A stretch of 21,333 nt of DNA from RUG13615 sp040307715 (GTDB lineage Bacteria; Bacillota; Clostridia; Peptostreptococcales; Anaerovoracaceae), in assembly GCA_040307715.1 (NCBI GenBank), contig JAWRJC010000043.1, positions 1 through 21,333 of the forward strand, written 5' to 3'. This document shows, piece by piece, positions 13,287 to 21,333 of this stretch. The notes under the pieces were generated by a model. That model saw nothing but the letters and a program-made list of their open reading frames with translations. It made no database searches and had not been told where the DNA came from. Position 1 is the first letter of the stretch. The number at the start of each line of letters is the position of its first letter. The position numbers were made by a program, and so were the translations under genes.

Positions 13287-13883
13287 ATGATACGCTATTT
13301 GAAGGGGATACTTGCAGCGCGCAGCGAGTCAGCTGCCATCATCGATGTGAACGGCATCGGCTACCGGGTCTTCATCCCGTCCAACAGCAGCCTGTACCTG
13401 CATCAGACCGGCGATGAGGTGACAGTGTTCACGCACATGGCGGTTCGCGAGGACGATGTTTCGCTGTACGGCTTTGGCAGTGACGGCGAACTGGAACTCT
13501 TTGAGCAGCTCATCACGGTCAACAGCGTCGGCAGCAAGGCGGCGATGGCGATTCTCTCTGCCATGCCTGTTACAGAGGTCAAGAAGGCCATCATGTTCGA
13601 AGATGTGGACATGATCACCCGTGCGAACGGCATCGGCAAGAAGACCGCCCAGAAGATCGTCTTCGAACTCAAAGACAAGATCGGTACCGTTGTAGCGGAG
13701 GAGCAGGGCTATCAGCTGAACGAGATCCTGCCGGAAGCCGGCAGCAACAAAGACAGCGCGATCGAGGCGTTGATGGGGCTTGGTTTCTCCCGGGCGGAAG
13801 CCGCCGAATCGCTGAAGGGCGTCACAGACGAAGACCTGTCCGTTGAGGAATATATCAAGCAGGCATTGAAAAACCGCGGTTGA
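13287..13883 (+). CDS. ruvA: Holliday junction branch migration protein RuvA
   Basis: RuvA is the tetrameric junction-binding subunit of the RuvAB branch-migration motor. The 198-residue protein has the N-terminal OB-fold (MIRYLKGILAARSESAAIID). Two helix-hairpin-helix motifs follow, around ITVNSVGSKAAMAIL and RANGIGKKTAQKIV. A flexible linker leads to the C-terminal RuvB-binding domain (AIEALMGLGFSRAEAAESL). AAAGGAAAAG precedes the start. It sits between ruvC and ruvB, with gaps of 11 and 32 bp. Confidence 0.97.
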   Translation: MIRYLKGILAARSESAAIIDVNGIGYRVFIPSNSSLYLHQTGDEVTVFTHMAVREDDVSLYGFGSDGELELFEQLITVNSVGSKAAMAILSAMPVTEVKKAIMFEDVDMITRANGIGKKTAQKIVFELKDKIGTVVAEEQGYQLNEILPEAGSNKDSAIEALMGLGFSRAEAAESLKGVTDEDLSVEEYIKQALKNRG

Positions 13884-13915
13884 TCCTTGCGGTATAAGTA
13901 TAAAAAGGAATCAAT

Positions 13916-14944
13916 ATGGAAATCGGAGAACGCATCACATCCATGGAACTCGAGACCGGCGAAGAAATGCAGGAAGCAGGCCTTCGTCCGCAGACACTGG
14001 ATGACTATATCGGACAGCAGACTGTCACAGACAATCTGAAGGTCTTCATCGAAGCCGCGAAGCGGCGCGGGGAACCTTTGGATCATCTTCTGTTTTACGG
14101 TCCTCCCGGCCTGGGTAAAACAACGCTGGCCGGCATCATCGCGAAGGAGATGGGGGTCGACATCCGCATCACGAGCGGCCCGGCCATCGAACGGGCAGGT
14201 GACCTCGCTGCGATCCTGACCAATCTGAATGAGAACGATGTCCTGTTCATCGACGAGATCCACCGCCTGAACCGCAGCGTCGAAGAAGTGCTGTACTCGG
14301 CGATGGAAGATTATGCACTGGATATCATCATCGGCAAAGGTCCGTCGGCCAGATCGATCCGGCTGGATCTGTCAAAGTTCACACTGGTCGGCGCAACGAC
14401 CAGAGCCGGCAGTCTGTCGGCACCGCTGCGCGACCGTTTCGGGGTGGTCTGCAAGTTTGAGATCTATACGGTCGAAGAGCTCAAGAAGATCATCCGCCGT
14501 TCCGCAGTGATCTTGGGCGTGGATATCGATGAGCCTTCTCTGACAGAGATCGCGATGCGTTCCCGCGGGACACCGCGTATCGCCAACCGTCTCCTGAAGC
14601 GCGTCCGCGACTTCAGCCAGGTCAAGGGCAACGGGTCGATCGACCTCGCCATCACCATGACAGCGCTGGAGGCGATGGGCGTCGACAAGCGCGGCCTTGA
14701 GAACCTGGACCGTGAGATCCTCAAGGTGATCATTGAGCGGTTCCACGGCGGTCCGGTGGGCATCGACACCATCGCTGCAGCTATCGGCGAGGAACGTGTG
14801 ACGATCGAGGATGTCTATGAGCCATACCTGATCCAGACCGGTTTCCTGTACCGTACCAAGCAGGGACGCGTCGTATCCGAGCTTGGCTATCAGCACCTCG
14901 GCCTGACATCGCTGCCGATCGCGCAGCTGTACGGGGACGAATAA
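13916..14944 (+). CDS. ruvB: Holliday junction branch migration ATPase RuvB
   Basis: RuvB is the hexameric AAA+ motor that pumps DNA through RuvA-bound Holliday junctions. Its 342 residues include the family opening LRPQTLDDYIGQQ, Walker A GPPGLGKTT (62-70), Walker B LFIDEIHRL (110-118), the arginine-finger region LRDRFGVV, the sensor 2 stretch RGTPRIANRLLKRVRDF, and a C-terminal winged helix. AAAAGGAATC lies before the ATG. The N-terminal 20 residues are a short acidic extension common in clostridial RuvB. Confidence 0.97.
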   Translation: MEIGERITSMELETGEEMQEAGLRPQTLDDYIGQQTVTDNLKVFIEAAKRRGEPLDHLLFYGPPGLGKTTLAGIIAKEMGVDIRITSGPAIERAGDLAAILTNLNENDVLFIDEIHRLNRSVEEVLYSAMEDYALDIIIGKGPSARSIRLDLSKFTLVGATTRAGSLSAPLRDRFGVVCKFEIYTVEELKKIIRRSAVILGVDIDEPSLTEIAMRSRGTPRIANRLLKRVRDFSQVKGNGSIDLAITMTALEAMGVDKRGLENLDREILKVIIERFHGGPVGIDTIAAAIGEERVTIEDVYEPYLIQTGFLYRTKQGRVVSELGYQHLGLTSLPIAQLYGDE

Positions 14945-15019
14945 GGGCGCTCCGCGGGAAGAAAAGTACCGCAGACCGCACACGCAGCAAGGGAATGACA
15001 AAGATTTGAGAATGAGACT

Positions 15020-16048
15020 ATGGACGTAAAAGATTTTGATTATGAACTGCCGGAGGAACTGATCGCGCAGACACCGGCGGATAAAAGAGATACTTCCAGG
15101 CTGATGATCCTGGACAGAAAAGCGGGCACCGTTCAGCATGCCCACTTTTATGATATTGTGAATGAACTGCAGCCTGGTGATGTGCTGGTCATGAACGACA
15201 GCCGCGTCATCCCGGCGCGCATCTTCGGCACCAAGCGGGGAACGGGGGCGCATATCGAATTCCTGCTGACCAAAGATCTGGGCGGCGATCTGTGGCAGAC
15301 GATGGTCCGGCCCGGCAGACGGCTGCATCCCGGAGACATCGTGGACTTCGGAGACGATCTGTCTGCGGAGATCATCGAGACCATGGACGGCGGGACGCGC
15401 AAAGTGCGGTTCCGGTACGAAGGTGTCTTCATGGAAACGCTCAGCAAGATCGGCAGCATGCCGCTGCCGCCGTATATCCGCCGCGAAGCCGGCGAGACCG
15501 ATAAAGAACGCTACCAGACCGTTTATTCGAAGATCGACGGGTCTGTGGCAGCGCCGACGGCGGGACTGCATTTTACCAAAGAACTGCTCAGGCATATCGA
15601 AGAAAAGGGCGTCAAACTGGCCTATGTGACACTGCACGTGGGGATTGGCACCTTCCGTCCGGTCAAGGCGGAGAAGGTGGAAGACCACCACATGCACTTT
15701 GAGGAATACTTCATCGACGAAGAGACGGCGAAGACGATCAACGATGCCAAAGCGGCGGGCGGCCGCATCATCGCGGTCGGCACCACATCGACCAGAACGC
15801 TCGAGAGCAGCACGGACGAAAACGGTGTGGTCCATGCAGGTCATGGCAATACAGATATCTTTATTTATCCGGGATACAAGTTCAAGGCGGTGGATGCGCT
15901 CATCACGAACTTCCACCTGCCCAAGTCGACGCTGATGATGCTGATCTCGGCGCTCTATGACCGGGAAAAGATCCTCGAGGCGTACCGCGAAGCGGTGAAG
16001 GAAAGATACCGCTTCTTCAGCTACGGCGACGCGATGTTCATCAAGTAA
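15020..16048 (+). CDS. queA: S-adenosylmethionine:tRNA ribosyltransferase-isomerase QueA
   Basis: QueA transfers and rearranges the ribosyl group of SAM onto preQ1-modified tRNA to give epoxyqueuosine, the step after Tgt. The 342-residue length and the motifs FDYELPEELIAQTPA near the N-terminus, VMNDSRVIPARIFG (57-70), SVAAPTAGLHFT and LHVGIGTFRPV all fit the family. The start ATG has only a weak GA-rich site upstream (GAGAATGAGACT), so translation may depend partly on upstream ribosomes. tgt follows after 27 bp. The window has no queuosine synthesis genes upstream of preQ1. Confidence 0.96.
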   Translation: MDVKDFDYELPEELIAQTPADKRDTSRLMILDRKAGTVQHAHFYDIVNELQPGDVLVMNDSRVIPARIFGTKRGTGAHIEFLLTKDLGGDLWQTMVRPGRRLHPGDIVDFGDDLSAEIIETMDGGTRKVRFRYEGVFMETLSKIGSMPLPPYIRREAGETDKERYQTVYSKIDGSVAAPTAGLHFTKELLRHIEEKGVKLAYVTLHVGIGTFRPVKAEKVEDHHMHFEEYFIDEETAKTINDAKAAGGRIIAVGTTSTRTLESSTDENGVVHAGHGNTDIFIYPGYKFKAVDALITNFHLPKSTLMMLISALYDREKILEAYREAVKERYRFFSYGDAMFIK

Positions 16049-16075
16049 CACAGACGACCATAACGGGGTGAGAGA

Positions 16076-17212
16076 ATGGCAAGCGCAGTACTGTATAAAC
16101 TGATCAAAAAAGACGGCCGCGCAAGACGCGGTGAGATCACGACGCCGCACGGCACGATCCAGACGCCGGTCTTCATGCCGGTCGGCACTGCCGGTGCGGT
16201 CAAGGCGATGAAGCCGGAAGATGTCAAGAAGATGGGGGCGGAGATCATTCTCGGCAACACCTATCATCTTTACCTGCGGCCGGGGCACGAACTCGTCCGC
16301 GAAGCCGGCGGCCTGCACAAGTTCATGAACTGGGACCGCGCGATCCTGACGGACAGCGGCGGGTTCCAGGTCTTTTCGCTGGGACAGCTGCGCAAGATCT
16401 CGGAAGAAGGCGTTGAGTTCCGCAGCCATATCGACGGCTCGAAGCATTTTATTTCGCCGGAGAAGTCCATCGAGATCCAGACGGCGCTTGGCAGCGACAT
16501 CATGATGGCGTTCGATGAATGCGCACCGTATCCGGCAGACCGTTCCTATGTGGAAGACTCCATGCAGCGGACGATGCGGTGGCTCGCGCGCTGCAAAGAA
16601 GCCTGGAAGGACAGAGACCGCCAGGCGCTCTTCGGCATCATGCAGGGCGGCATGTACAAGGATCTGCGCCGTGAAAGCGCGAAGCAGATCGTCGATATGG
16701 ATCTGCCCGGCTATTCGATCGGCGGGCTGTCCGTCGGGGAGCCGAAAGAGCTCATGATCGACATATTGGATGATTGTGCGGAACTGCTGCCGGAGAACAA
16801 GCCGCGGTACCTGATGGGCGTCGGCACACCGGACTACCTGTTCGAAGCGGTGGAGCACGGCATCGATATGTGCGACTGCGTCGAACCGACCCGCATCGCG
16901 CGCCACGGCATGGCAACGACGACTTACGGCCGGCTCAACATCAAAAACAAGAAATTCGAACGTGACTTCGGACCGCTCGATCCGGAGTGCGATTGCTATA
17001 CCTGCCGCCACTACAGCAGGGCGTATCTGCGCCATATGTTCAAGGCGGGCGAGATCATGTCCTCGATGCTGCTTTCGGAGCACAACCTGCACTTCCTCGT
17101 GAAGACCATGGCGAACATCCGCAAGGCCATCGACGAGGACAGATTCCTTGCGTATAAGAAGGAATTCTACGAGAAGTATGGATACGAACAGAGCGGCGGA
17201 GAACAGGCCTGA
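16076..17212 (+). CDS. tgt: tRNA-guanine transglycosylase Tgt
   Basis: Tgt swaps guanine-34 in GUN anticodons for preQ1. The protein has 378 residues. It contains the acid/base D93 in TDSGGFQVFS, the nucleophile D267 in MCDCVEPTR (265-273), and the zinc site C305/C307/C310 (CDCYTC) with H336. GGGGTGAGAGA lies just before the ATG. The last 35 bp overlap the start of the downstream exporter gene in another frame, suggesting coupled translation. Confidence 0.97.
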   Translation: MASAVLYKLIKKDGRARRGEITTPHGTIQTPVFMPVGTAGAVKAMKPEDVKKMGAEIILGNTYHLYLRPGHELVREAGGLHKFMNWDRAILTDSGGFQVFSLGQLRKISEEGVEFRSHIDGSKHFISPEKSIEIQTALGSDIMMAFDECAPYPADRSYVEDSMQRTMRWLARCKEAWKDRDRQALFGIMQGGMYKDLRRESAKQIVDMDLPGYSIGGLSVGEPKELMIDILDDCAELLPENKPRYLMGVGTPDYLFEAVEHGIDMCDCVEPTRIARHGMATTTYGRLNIKNKKFERDFGPLDPECDCYTCRHYSRAYLRHMFKAGEIMSSMLLSEHNLHFLVKTMANIRKAIDEDRFLAYKKEFYEKYGYEQSGGEQA

Positions 17213-18611
17213 AAACGAAAATGAGACGACTGCCGCAGGACAGGCAGGGCTCACCCGGCATCAGCGGTACGCGGTCCTGATCGGGATCCTGGGGTCGTTC
17301 TATCCAGGTTTTGCCGGCAGCGCGCTCAATCTTGCCATTCCGCAGATGGGCGTGGATTTTAGCATGGGTGCCGCCGCGGTCGGCTGGATCGTAACGGTGT
17401 ATATGCTCGGCGTGGCTGCGACGGTCGTTCCGTTCGGCAAACTGGCGGATACCACAGGCAGACGCCGCATCCTGATCATGGGTACATCGATCTTTTTCGC
17501 TACCTCTGTCCTCGCGATCTTTGCGACAAAGGGCTGGATGATCCTTGCGGTGCGTTCTTTGCAGGGAATCGGCAGCGCGATGAATATGGCGACCTGCATG
17601 CCGATCGCGATCAGCCAAATGCCTGCGAACCGGCGCGGCTGGGCGATCGGGACCGTCACAGGCGGCGTTTACGCGGGGCTGGCACTTGGGCCGGCGCTCG
17701 GCGGATTCCTCACCTCTGCCTTCAGCTGGCGGGGGATCTTTGTCTTTACAGCGCTCCTCAGTGCGGTCGCGCTCTTTGCGGCTATCCGCGGTGTGAAAAA
17801 AGATATCCCGGAGAAGGGACTGGATCAGTTCGATCTTCCCGGCAACATACTGTTCCTACTGTCGATCGGGGCTGTGATCTACGGGCTGACCGCATTCAAC
17901 CAGAACATAGCCGGTAAGATCGCGCTGGCAGCTGGATTCGTTCTGCTGGTCATCTTTATCTCTGCCGAGAGAAAAGCACACGATCCGATGATGGACTTGT
18001 CGCTTTTCAAAGATCCGATCTTCACGCTGTCCAATCTGACGGCGCTCTTCAACTACGCAGGCACGTTCGCGATCGGGTATATGGCATCGATCTATCTGCA
18101 GGTCATCGACGGATACAGCGCGCGTACCGCAGGACTTCTGCTCATTACCCAGCCCGTCTTTATGACATTGCTATCGCCTGTGATGGGCCGGCTGTCCGAC
18201 CGGGTGACACCGTACAAACTCGCAGCGCTAGGCCAGACAGTGTGCGCAGGGGCGCTTTTGGTATTCGTCTTTCTCAGACCGCATACATCCGTTGCCGTGG
18301 TCGTTATCGCGCTGGCGCTTGCCGGCATCGGGGTGGCTATGTTCTCACCGCCGAATACAAATATCATCATGGGCTGCGTGCCACCCTACAGGTTCGGGAT
18401 CGCCAATTCGGTCCTGTCGACCATGCGCACGGTGGGGCAGTCCGCAGGGATGGCTGTTATCACGCTTGTCGTGAGTGCAGTCGTAGGCAATGTTTCCCTC
18501 TTCGAGGCGGAATCCGCTGCGCTGCTGCGCACCTTCCACCTTGCTTTTATCGTCTTCTGCGCGCTGAATGCCGCGGGGATCTTCATGTCCTTGAAAAGAA
18601 GAAATGTATAG
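17178..18611 (+). CDS. MFS transporter, DHA2/EmrB-QacA type
   Basis: This is a proton-driven efflux permease in the cytoplasmic membrane. From ATG at 17178 (MDTNRAAENRPENENE) it has 477 residues. A short polar N-terminus is followed by what look like 14 hydrophobic segments. The MFS loop signature GKLADTTGRRRIL lies between segments 2 and 3. A motif C-like glycine/proline-rich stretch, GGVYAGLALGPALGG, is in segment 5, typical of drug-proton antiporters. I prefer this start to one at 17148 because the latter would deepen the overlap with tgt. The ribosome binding site is weak (AAGGAA about 13 bases away). It is probably a drug or metabolite exporter; the substrate cannot be inferred. Confidence 0.9.
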   Translation: MDTNRAAENRPENENETTAAGQAGLTRHQRYAVLIGILGSFYPGFAGSALNLAIPQMGVDFSMGAAAVGWIVTVYMLGVAATVVPFGKLADTTGRRRILIMGTSIFFATSVLAIFATKGWMILAVRSLQGIGSAMNMATCMPIAISQMPANRRGWAIGTVTGGVYAGLALGPALGGFLTSAFSWRGIFVFTALLSAVALFAAIRGVKKDIPEKGLDQFDLPGNILFLLSIGAVIYGLTAFNQNIAGKIALAAGFVLLVIFISAERKAHDPMMDLSLFKDPIFTLSNLTALFNYAGTFAIGYMASIYLQVIDGYSARTAGLLLITQPVFMTLLSPVMGRLSDRVTPYKLAALGQTVCAGALLVFVFLRPHTSVAVVVIALALAGIGVAMFSPPNTNIIMGCVPPYRFGIANSVLSTMRTVGQSAGMAVITLVVSAVVGNVSLFEAESAALLRTFHLAFIVFCALNAAGIFMSLKRRNV

Positions 18612-18632
18612 TTGTTCATCTGGAGAAACGCG

Positions 18633-19847
18633 ATGAAGAGAAAAGAAGAAGAACGGATCGCCGGACTGCGTGATCCCAAAGCAAAAAACATGTGTCCGCA
18701 CTGCGAATTCTGCGGCGGCTGCATTTATCAGGGCGTGCCTTATGAAACGCAGCTTGCGGATAAGGAACAGCAGGCGCTGGCGCTCTTTGAGACCGCCGGC
18801 ATCAAACCGGCGCATTACGAGCCGATCGTCCCGAGTCCCGAGCGGTACCGGTACCGCAATAAAATGGAGTATACCTTTGGCGATCTCGTCAAAGACGGGG
18901 AGATGACGCTCGGCATGCACCGGCGCGGGAGTTTTCTGTCGATCGTGACGGTCGATAAGTGCCAGCTCGTGCACGAGGACTTCAACCGTATCCTGACGGC
19001 GACGCTGGAGTTTTGCAGTGATTACACGAAATACAACAAGAAGCGCCACGAAGGCCTCATGCGCAATCTGGTCATCCGTTCCGGCATCAACACGAACGAG
19101 ATCCTTATCGCCATCGTGACGACGAGTGAGGAAGGCTTTGATGAAGCAGGCTATACCGCCATGCTGGAATCGCTGCCGCTGGAGCATGAGATCGCAGGCA
19201 TCCTGCACATCATCAACGACAATGTGGCCGATGCGCTCAAGTGCGACGAACTGCGCGTGCTGTCCGGCAGGAGCTATTACAACGAGACCATCCTGGGACT
19301 CAAGTTCCAGGTGGGCATCTTTTCGTTTTTCCAAACCAATGTCCATGCGGTGGAGCGTCTGTACACCGATGCGATCAGCTGCATCAGCGATTACGCGGAC
19401 AAACGCGTCTTCGACCTGTTCTGCGGGACGGGCACCATCACGCAGGCGGTCGCGCAGAAAGCGAAGGAGGCGGTTGGCGTTGAGATCGTTCCGGAAGCGG
19501 TCGCCATGGCTAAAGAGAGTGCTGCGCTGAATGGCATTGACAACTGCACGTTCTATGAGGGAGATGTGTTCAAAGTGCTCGACAGCCTCGAGGAATCGCC
19601 TGACGCCATCATCGTGGATCCGCCAAGAGCCGGCATTTCGCCGGATGCCCTGAAACGGATCGCCGGATACGGTGTGCCTGAGATGGTCTATGTCTCGTGC
19701 AATTACAAGTCGCTCGTGCGCGATCTGGTGATGATGGAATCCTATGGTTACAAAGTGGAGCATCTGCGATTCTACGACAATTTCCCGTTCACAAAGCATG
19801 TGGAGAGTGTTTGCCTTCTGTCAAAAAATTACAGCAACGAACGCTAG
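18633..19847 (+). CDS. rlmD: 23S rRNA (uracil-5-)-methyltransferase, RlmD/RlmCD type
   Basis: This SAM-dependent enzyme makes m5U in 23S rRNA (TrmA/RlmC/RlmD family). Its 404 residues include an iron-sulfur motif CPHCEFCGGC (cysteines 21, 24, 27, 30) with C110 as a further candidate ligand. The SAM site is FDLFCGTGTIT (260-270), followed by DPPRAG (329-334) and the catalytic C356 in YVSCN. The N-terminal TRAM RNA-binding domain seen in many relatives is absent. ATG at 18633 has GGAG 7 bases upstream; an in-frame TTG at 18612 does not. Target position (1939 or 747) cannot be decided by eye; in Bacillota one enzyme often does both. Confidence 0.92.
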   Translation: MKRKEEERIAGLRDPKAKNMCPHCEFCGGCIYQGVPYETQLADKEQQALALFETAGIKPAHYEPIVPSPERYRYRNKMEYTFGDLVKDGEMTLGMHRRGSFLSIVTVDKCQLVHEDFNRILTATLEFCSDYTKYNKKRHEGLMRNLVIRSGINTNEILIAIVTTSEEGFDEAGYTAMLESLPLEHEIAGILHIINDNVADALKCDELRVLSGRSYYNETILGLKFQVGIFSFFQTNVHAVERLYTDAISCISDYADKRVFDLFCGTGTITQAVAQKAKEAVGVEIVPEAVAMAKESAALNGIDNCTFYEGDVFKVLDSLEESPDAIIVDPPRAGISPDALKRIAGYGVPEMVYVSCNYKSLVRDLVMMESYGYKVEHLRFYDNFPFTKHVESVCLLSKNYSNER

Positions 19848-19864
19848 AAGCGTTGAAAACAGTG

Positions 19865-19894
19865 GATTCCCGGAGTCGTTCCGGGAATTGTTTT
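19865..19894 (+). terminator. Terminator of the ruvC-rlmD gene run
   Basis: ATTCCCGGA / TCCGGGAAT: a 9-bp perfect stem with a 5-base loop followed by TGTTTTTA. It starts 18 bp after the rlmD stop. Confidence 0.85.
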
Positions 19895-19978
19895 TATGGA
19901 TATGTTTGGTCAAATACTACCCATGATGAGTTCGGTCAAAGCCATAGTGGAGTCAAATATGCGAAAAACGGGGTAGTG

Positions 19979-20036
19979 GAGTGGACAGAATTGCTTTTTG
20001 GCATGTTGAGTGGATAAAACTACTTTTTGACCTGTC
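19979..20036 (+). repeat. Two degenerate 29-bp tandem repeats, possible IS21-type end
   Basis: Unit 1 starts GAGTGGACAGAATTGCTTTTTG and unit 2 GAGTGGATAAAACTACTTTTTG; 22 of 29 positions agree. Arrays of GTGGA...CTTTTTG units are reminiscent of the multiple subterminal repeats of IS21-family elements. No istA or istB remnant is seen, so only a scar would be left. A similar GGTCAAA phrase recurs twice in 19908-19940. Confidence 0.45.
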
Positions 20037-20338
20037 GGAAGTCCAATAGCGAGTATTTAAGAAAAAAGATAGAATTCACAGGTGAGAGATACGGGATCGT
20101 GGCAGAAGAAATATATCAGCTGCGTGATGACAAGAGACAGGTGCTCCTGGATGAAGCGACACGGGATACTGCCGCGAAACGGGTAGAGGAGATGATGGAG
20201 TTCATCAGAGACCAGGGTGGAAAACCAGCAGAATATGATGAGGGGCTTGTCAGGAAGCTGATCGAGAAGGTCATAGTCTATGATGAGCATTTTACTGTGA
20301 TATTAAAATCGGGAATAGATGTGGACATTGAGGCATAA
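20027..20338 (+). pseudogene. C-terminal stub of a large serine recombinase
   Basis: About 95 codons match the C-terminal end of large serine site-specific recombinases (TnpX/TndX-like, carried by integrative elements). A charged coiled-coil segment (IAEEIYQLRDDKRQ-like, here IVAEEIYQLRDDKR) is followed by the signature AEYDEGLVRKLIEKVIVYDE and FTVILKSGIDVDI. Full proteins have 500 or more residues with an N-terminal catalytic serine domain. None of that is present, and the upstream sequence is repeat-like. The nominal ATG at 20027 lies in the repeat region and is probably not a real start. An intrinsic terminator follows, presumably inherited from the intact gene. Confidence 0.75.
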
Positions 20339-20351
20339 GAATTTGTCATGG

Positions 20352-20377
20352 GAGAGTGCTGAAGAGTACTCTCTTTT
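20352..20377 (+). terminator. Intrinsic terminator after the recombinase stub
   Basis: GAGAGTGCT-GAAG-AGTACTCTC-TTTT: a 9-bp stem with one G-U pair and a tetraloop, followed by a T-tract. Confidence 0.7.
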
Positions 20378-20407
20378 GTTGTGCCGTGATTTTGAAAAGG
20401 ATGATAT

Positions 20408-20413
20408 TATAAT
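20408..20413 (+). promoter_or_regulatory. Possible -10 of the acetyltransferase gene
   Basis: A perfect TATAAT lies 45 bp before the GTG start at 20459. I find no convincing -35 at 16-18 bp (TTGAAA at 20392 is too close), so the call is weak. Confidence 0.35.
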
Positions 20414-20458
20414 AAGTTAAGGGACTAACTAAATCGGGATTTGTGGAGGTTGTGAAAA

Positions 20459-21031
20459 GTGAAAAATGGGAAGTATCCAGATCCGAATATGATCCATCCG
20501 ATTGCCGGATATGACAATGAGATCTATGTAAAACCAACGATAACGAACCCGAATATAATCGTTGGAGATTTTACTTATATCGCAGATTCAGAGTTCGAAA
20601 GCCATGTGACAAACTTTTATCCGTGGAGCAGAGATAAACTGATTATCGGAAGGTTTTGTCAGATCGCGGCAGGCGTTGAATTTGTTATGAACGATGCCAA
20701 TCATCAGATGAACGCCGTCTCAACATTTCCGTTCTATACGCTTGAAGGTTGGGAGATGGAGGCGCCTGAAGCTTCAGATATGCCTTTTAAGGGCGATACG
20801 GTAATCGGGAACGATGTCTGGATCGGTCAGAACGCGGTGATCCTTCCCGGGGTCCATATAGGCGATGGAGCGATCATCGGTGCGAACAGCATTGTCGGGA
20901 GTGATATCGAACCATATACGATCGTGGCCGGAAATCCTGCAAAAGAACTCCGCAAGCGCTTTGATCAAGAACTGATAGATATGCTCCTTAGATTCAAATG
21001 GTGGGACAAGAGCATTGAAGAGATGCAGTAA
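20459..21031 (+). CDS. Vat/CatB-type O-acetyltransferase, 3'-truncated
   Basis: A left-handed beta-helix xenobiotic acetyltransferase. These trimeric cytoplasmic enzymes use acetyl-CoA to modify streptogramin A or chloramphenicol; more distant relatives act on other substrates. Seen here: KPTITNPNIIVGDFTYI, KLIIGRFCQIAAG, the catalytic histidine H82 in NDANHQMN, hexapeptide repeats (VIGNDVWIGQNAVILPGVHI) and IVAGNPAKELRKRF. The family normally has 205-220 residues. This frame stops at 190, soon after FKWWDKSIEEM, losing the C-terminal helix, and the DNA changes there to a dehydrogenase fragment. The start is GTG with GGAGG 9 bases upstream. Whether it confers resistance is uncertain because of both divergence and truncation. 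Confidence 0.78.
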   Translation: MKNGKYPDPNMIHPIAGYDNEIYVKPTITNPNIIVGDFTYIADSEFESHVTNFYPWSRDKLIIGRFCQIAAGVEFVMNDANHQMNAVSTFPFYTLEGWEMEAPEASDMPFKGDTVIGNDVWIGQNAVILPGVHIGDGAIIGANSIVGSDIEPYTIVAGNPAKELRKRFDQELIDMLLRFKWWDKSIEEMQ

Positions 21032-21333
21032 AGGAAATCTATTCTACAGTCCTTGAAAAATATGGTCGAGTTGATATTTTGCTTAATAATGCCGCAACAG
21101 ATGACGAAACTGGCCATGATACGATTGAAACGATTACGCAAACTGTGATTGATGATACTTTTGCGGTCAATGTTCGTGGGAGTATTTTGATGATTCGAGA
21201 ATTTGTTAAACATCGTGGTGATTATGGAAGAATCATCAACATCTCTACTGATGCAGCGCAAATTTTCGCAGGTCAGATTACTTATGGAGCAAGCAAAGCA
21301 ACCTTAGAGGCACTTACCCGTAGTATTGCTCTT
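21019..21333 (+). pseudogene. Short-chain dehydrogenase/reductase fragment lacking its N-terminus
   Basis: An open frame to the right edge encodes the middle of an SDR oxidoreductase: YGRVDILLNNAATDD, FAVNVRGSILMIREF, the catalytic serine in IINISTDA, and YGASK with the Tyr-Lys pair. The N-terminal Rossmann cofactor loop (TGxxxGxG) and any start codon are missing. The frame opens after a TGA at 21016-21018, inside the acetyltransferase, and no ribosome binding site is seen. Similarity appears to begin near 21025-21031, exactly where the acetyltransferase loses its own. The rest continues outside the window. It is AT-rich compared with the ruv region. Confidence 0.72.

Noticed and set aside
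14372..17254. 960-codon open frame on the minus strand
   Set aside because: It lies antisense to ruvB, queA and tgt, all with strong family motifs, and is a by-product of high-GC codon use.
18345..19799. 484-codon minus-strand frame
   Set aside because: Antisense to the MFS exporter and rlmD; the sense proteins are clearly real.

Overview
The window looks like a chromosomal segment of a Gram-positive anaerobe of the Bacillota, most likely class Clostridia. I base this on the recN-argR and ruvC-ruvA-ruvB-queA-tgt gene orders, the strong AGGAGG-type ribosome binding sites, and CGAAC-N4-GTTC-type SOS boxes. Assignment to a genus is not possible by eye. The housekeeping genes look GC-moderate to GC-rich. 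The stretch between argR and ruvC is visibly more AT-rich in places and uses AGA arginine codons heavily, as acquired DNA often does.

Layout. (1) 1-1595, minus strand: the 5' part of recN (running off the left edge) and argR, with a probable ARG box in the argR promoter. (2) 1596-12470, an accessory island. It holds a pair of 31-bp direct repeats, a terminator, a single-pass membrane protein of unknown function, an ISL3-family transposase whose promoter carries a near-perfect SOS (LexA) box, and a small hypothetical gene. Next comes a four-gene restriction-modification-like operon (5339-10970), then a convergent four-gene minus-strand operon of small unknown proteins, three of which are related to each other. 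(3) 12667-19894, plus strand: ruvC, ruvA, ruvB, queA, tgt, an MFS exporter and an RlmD-type 23S rRNA methyltransferase, closely spaced as if one SOS-controlled operon, ending in a strong terminator. (4) 19900-21333, a mobile-element scar: degenerate tandem repeats, the C-terminal stub of a large serine recombinase, a 3'-truncated Vat/CatB-type acetyltransferase, and a short-chain dehydrogenase fragment without its N-terminus.

The most interesting unit is 5405-10888. A gamma-type adenine DNA methyltransferase is split: one protein carries motif X and a motif I-like loop, and the next begins with the NPPY motif. These are followed by a 1104-residue GIY-YIG nuclease / SF2 helicase protein. Its C-terminus holds a second motif X/motif I-like half methyltransferase that also stops just before where NPPY would be. 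A 64-residue ribbon-helix-helix protein closes the operon, and an inverted repeat lies just upstream of its strong promoter. By gene content this is a restriction-modification or related defence system with unusual partitioning. The parts belong to recognisable families, but how they assemble is not something I can cite as established.

The island sits exactly between two conserved chromosomal blocks. One end of the 31-bp repeat recurs, inverted and with two mismatches over 19 bp, just upstream of the ruvC promoter, so these repeats may mark island edges or be a dispersed intergenic element.
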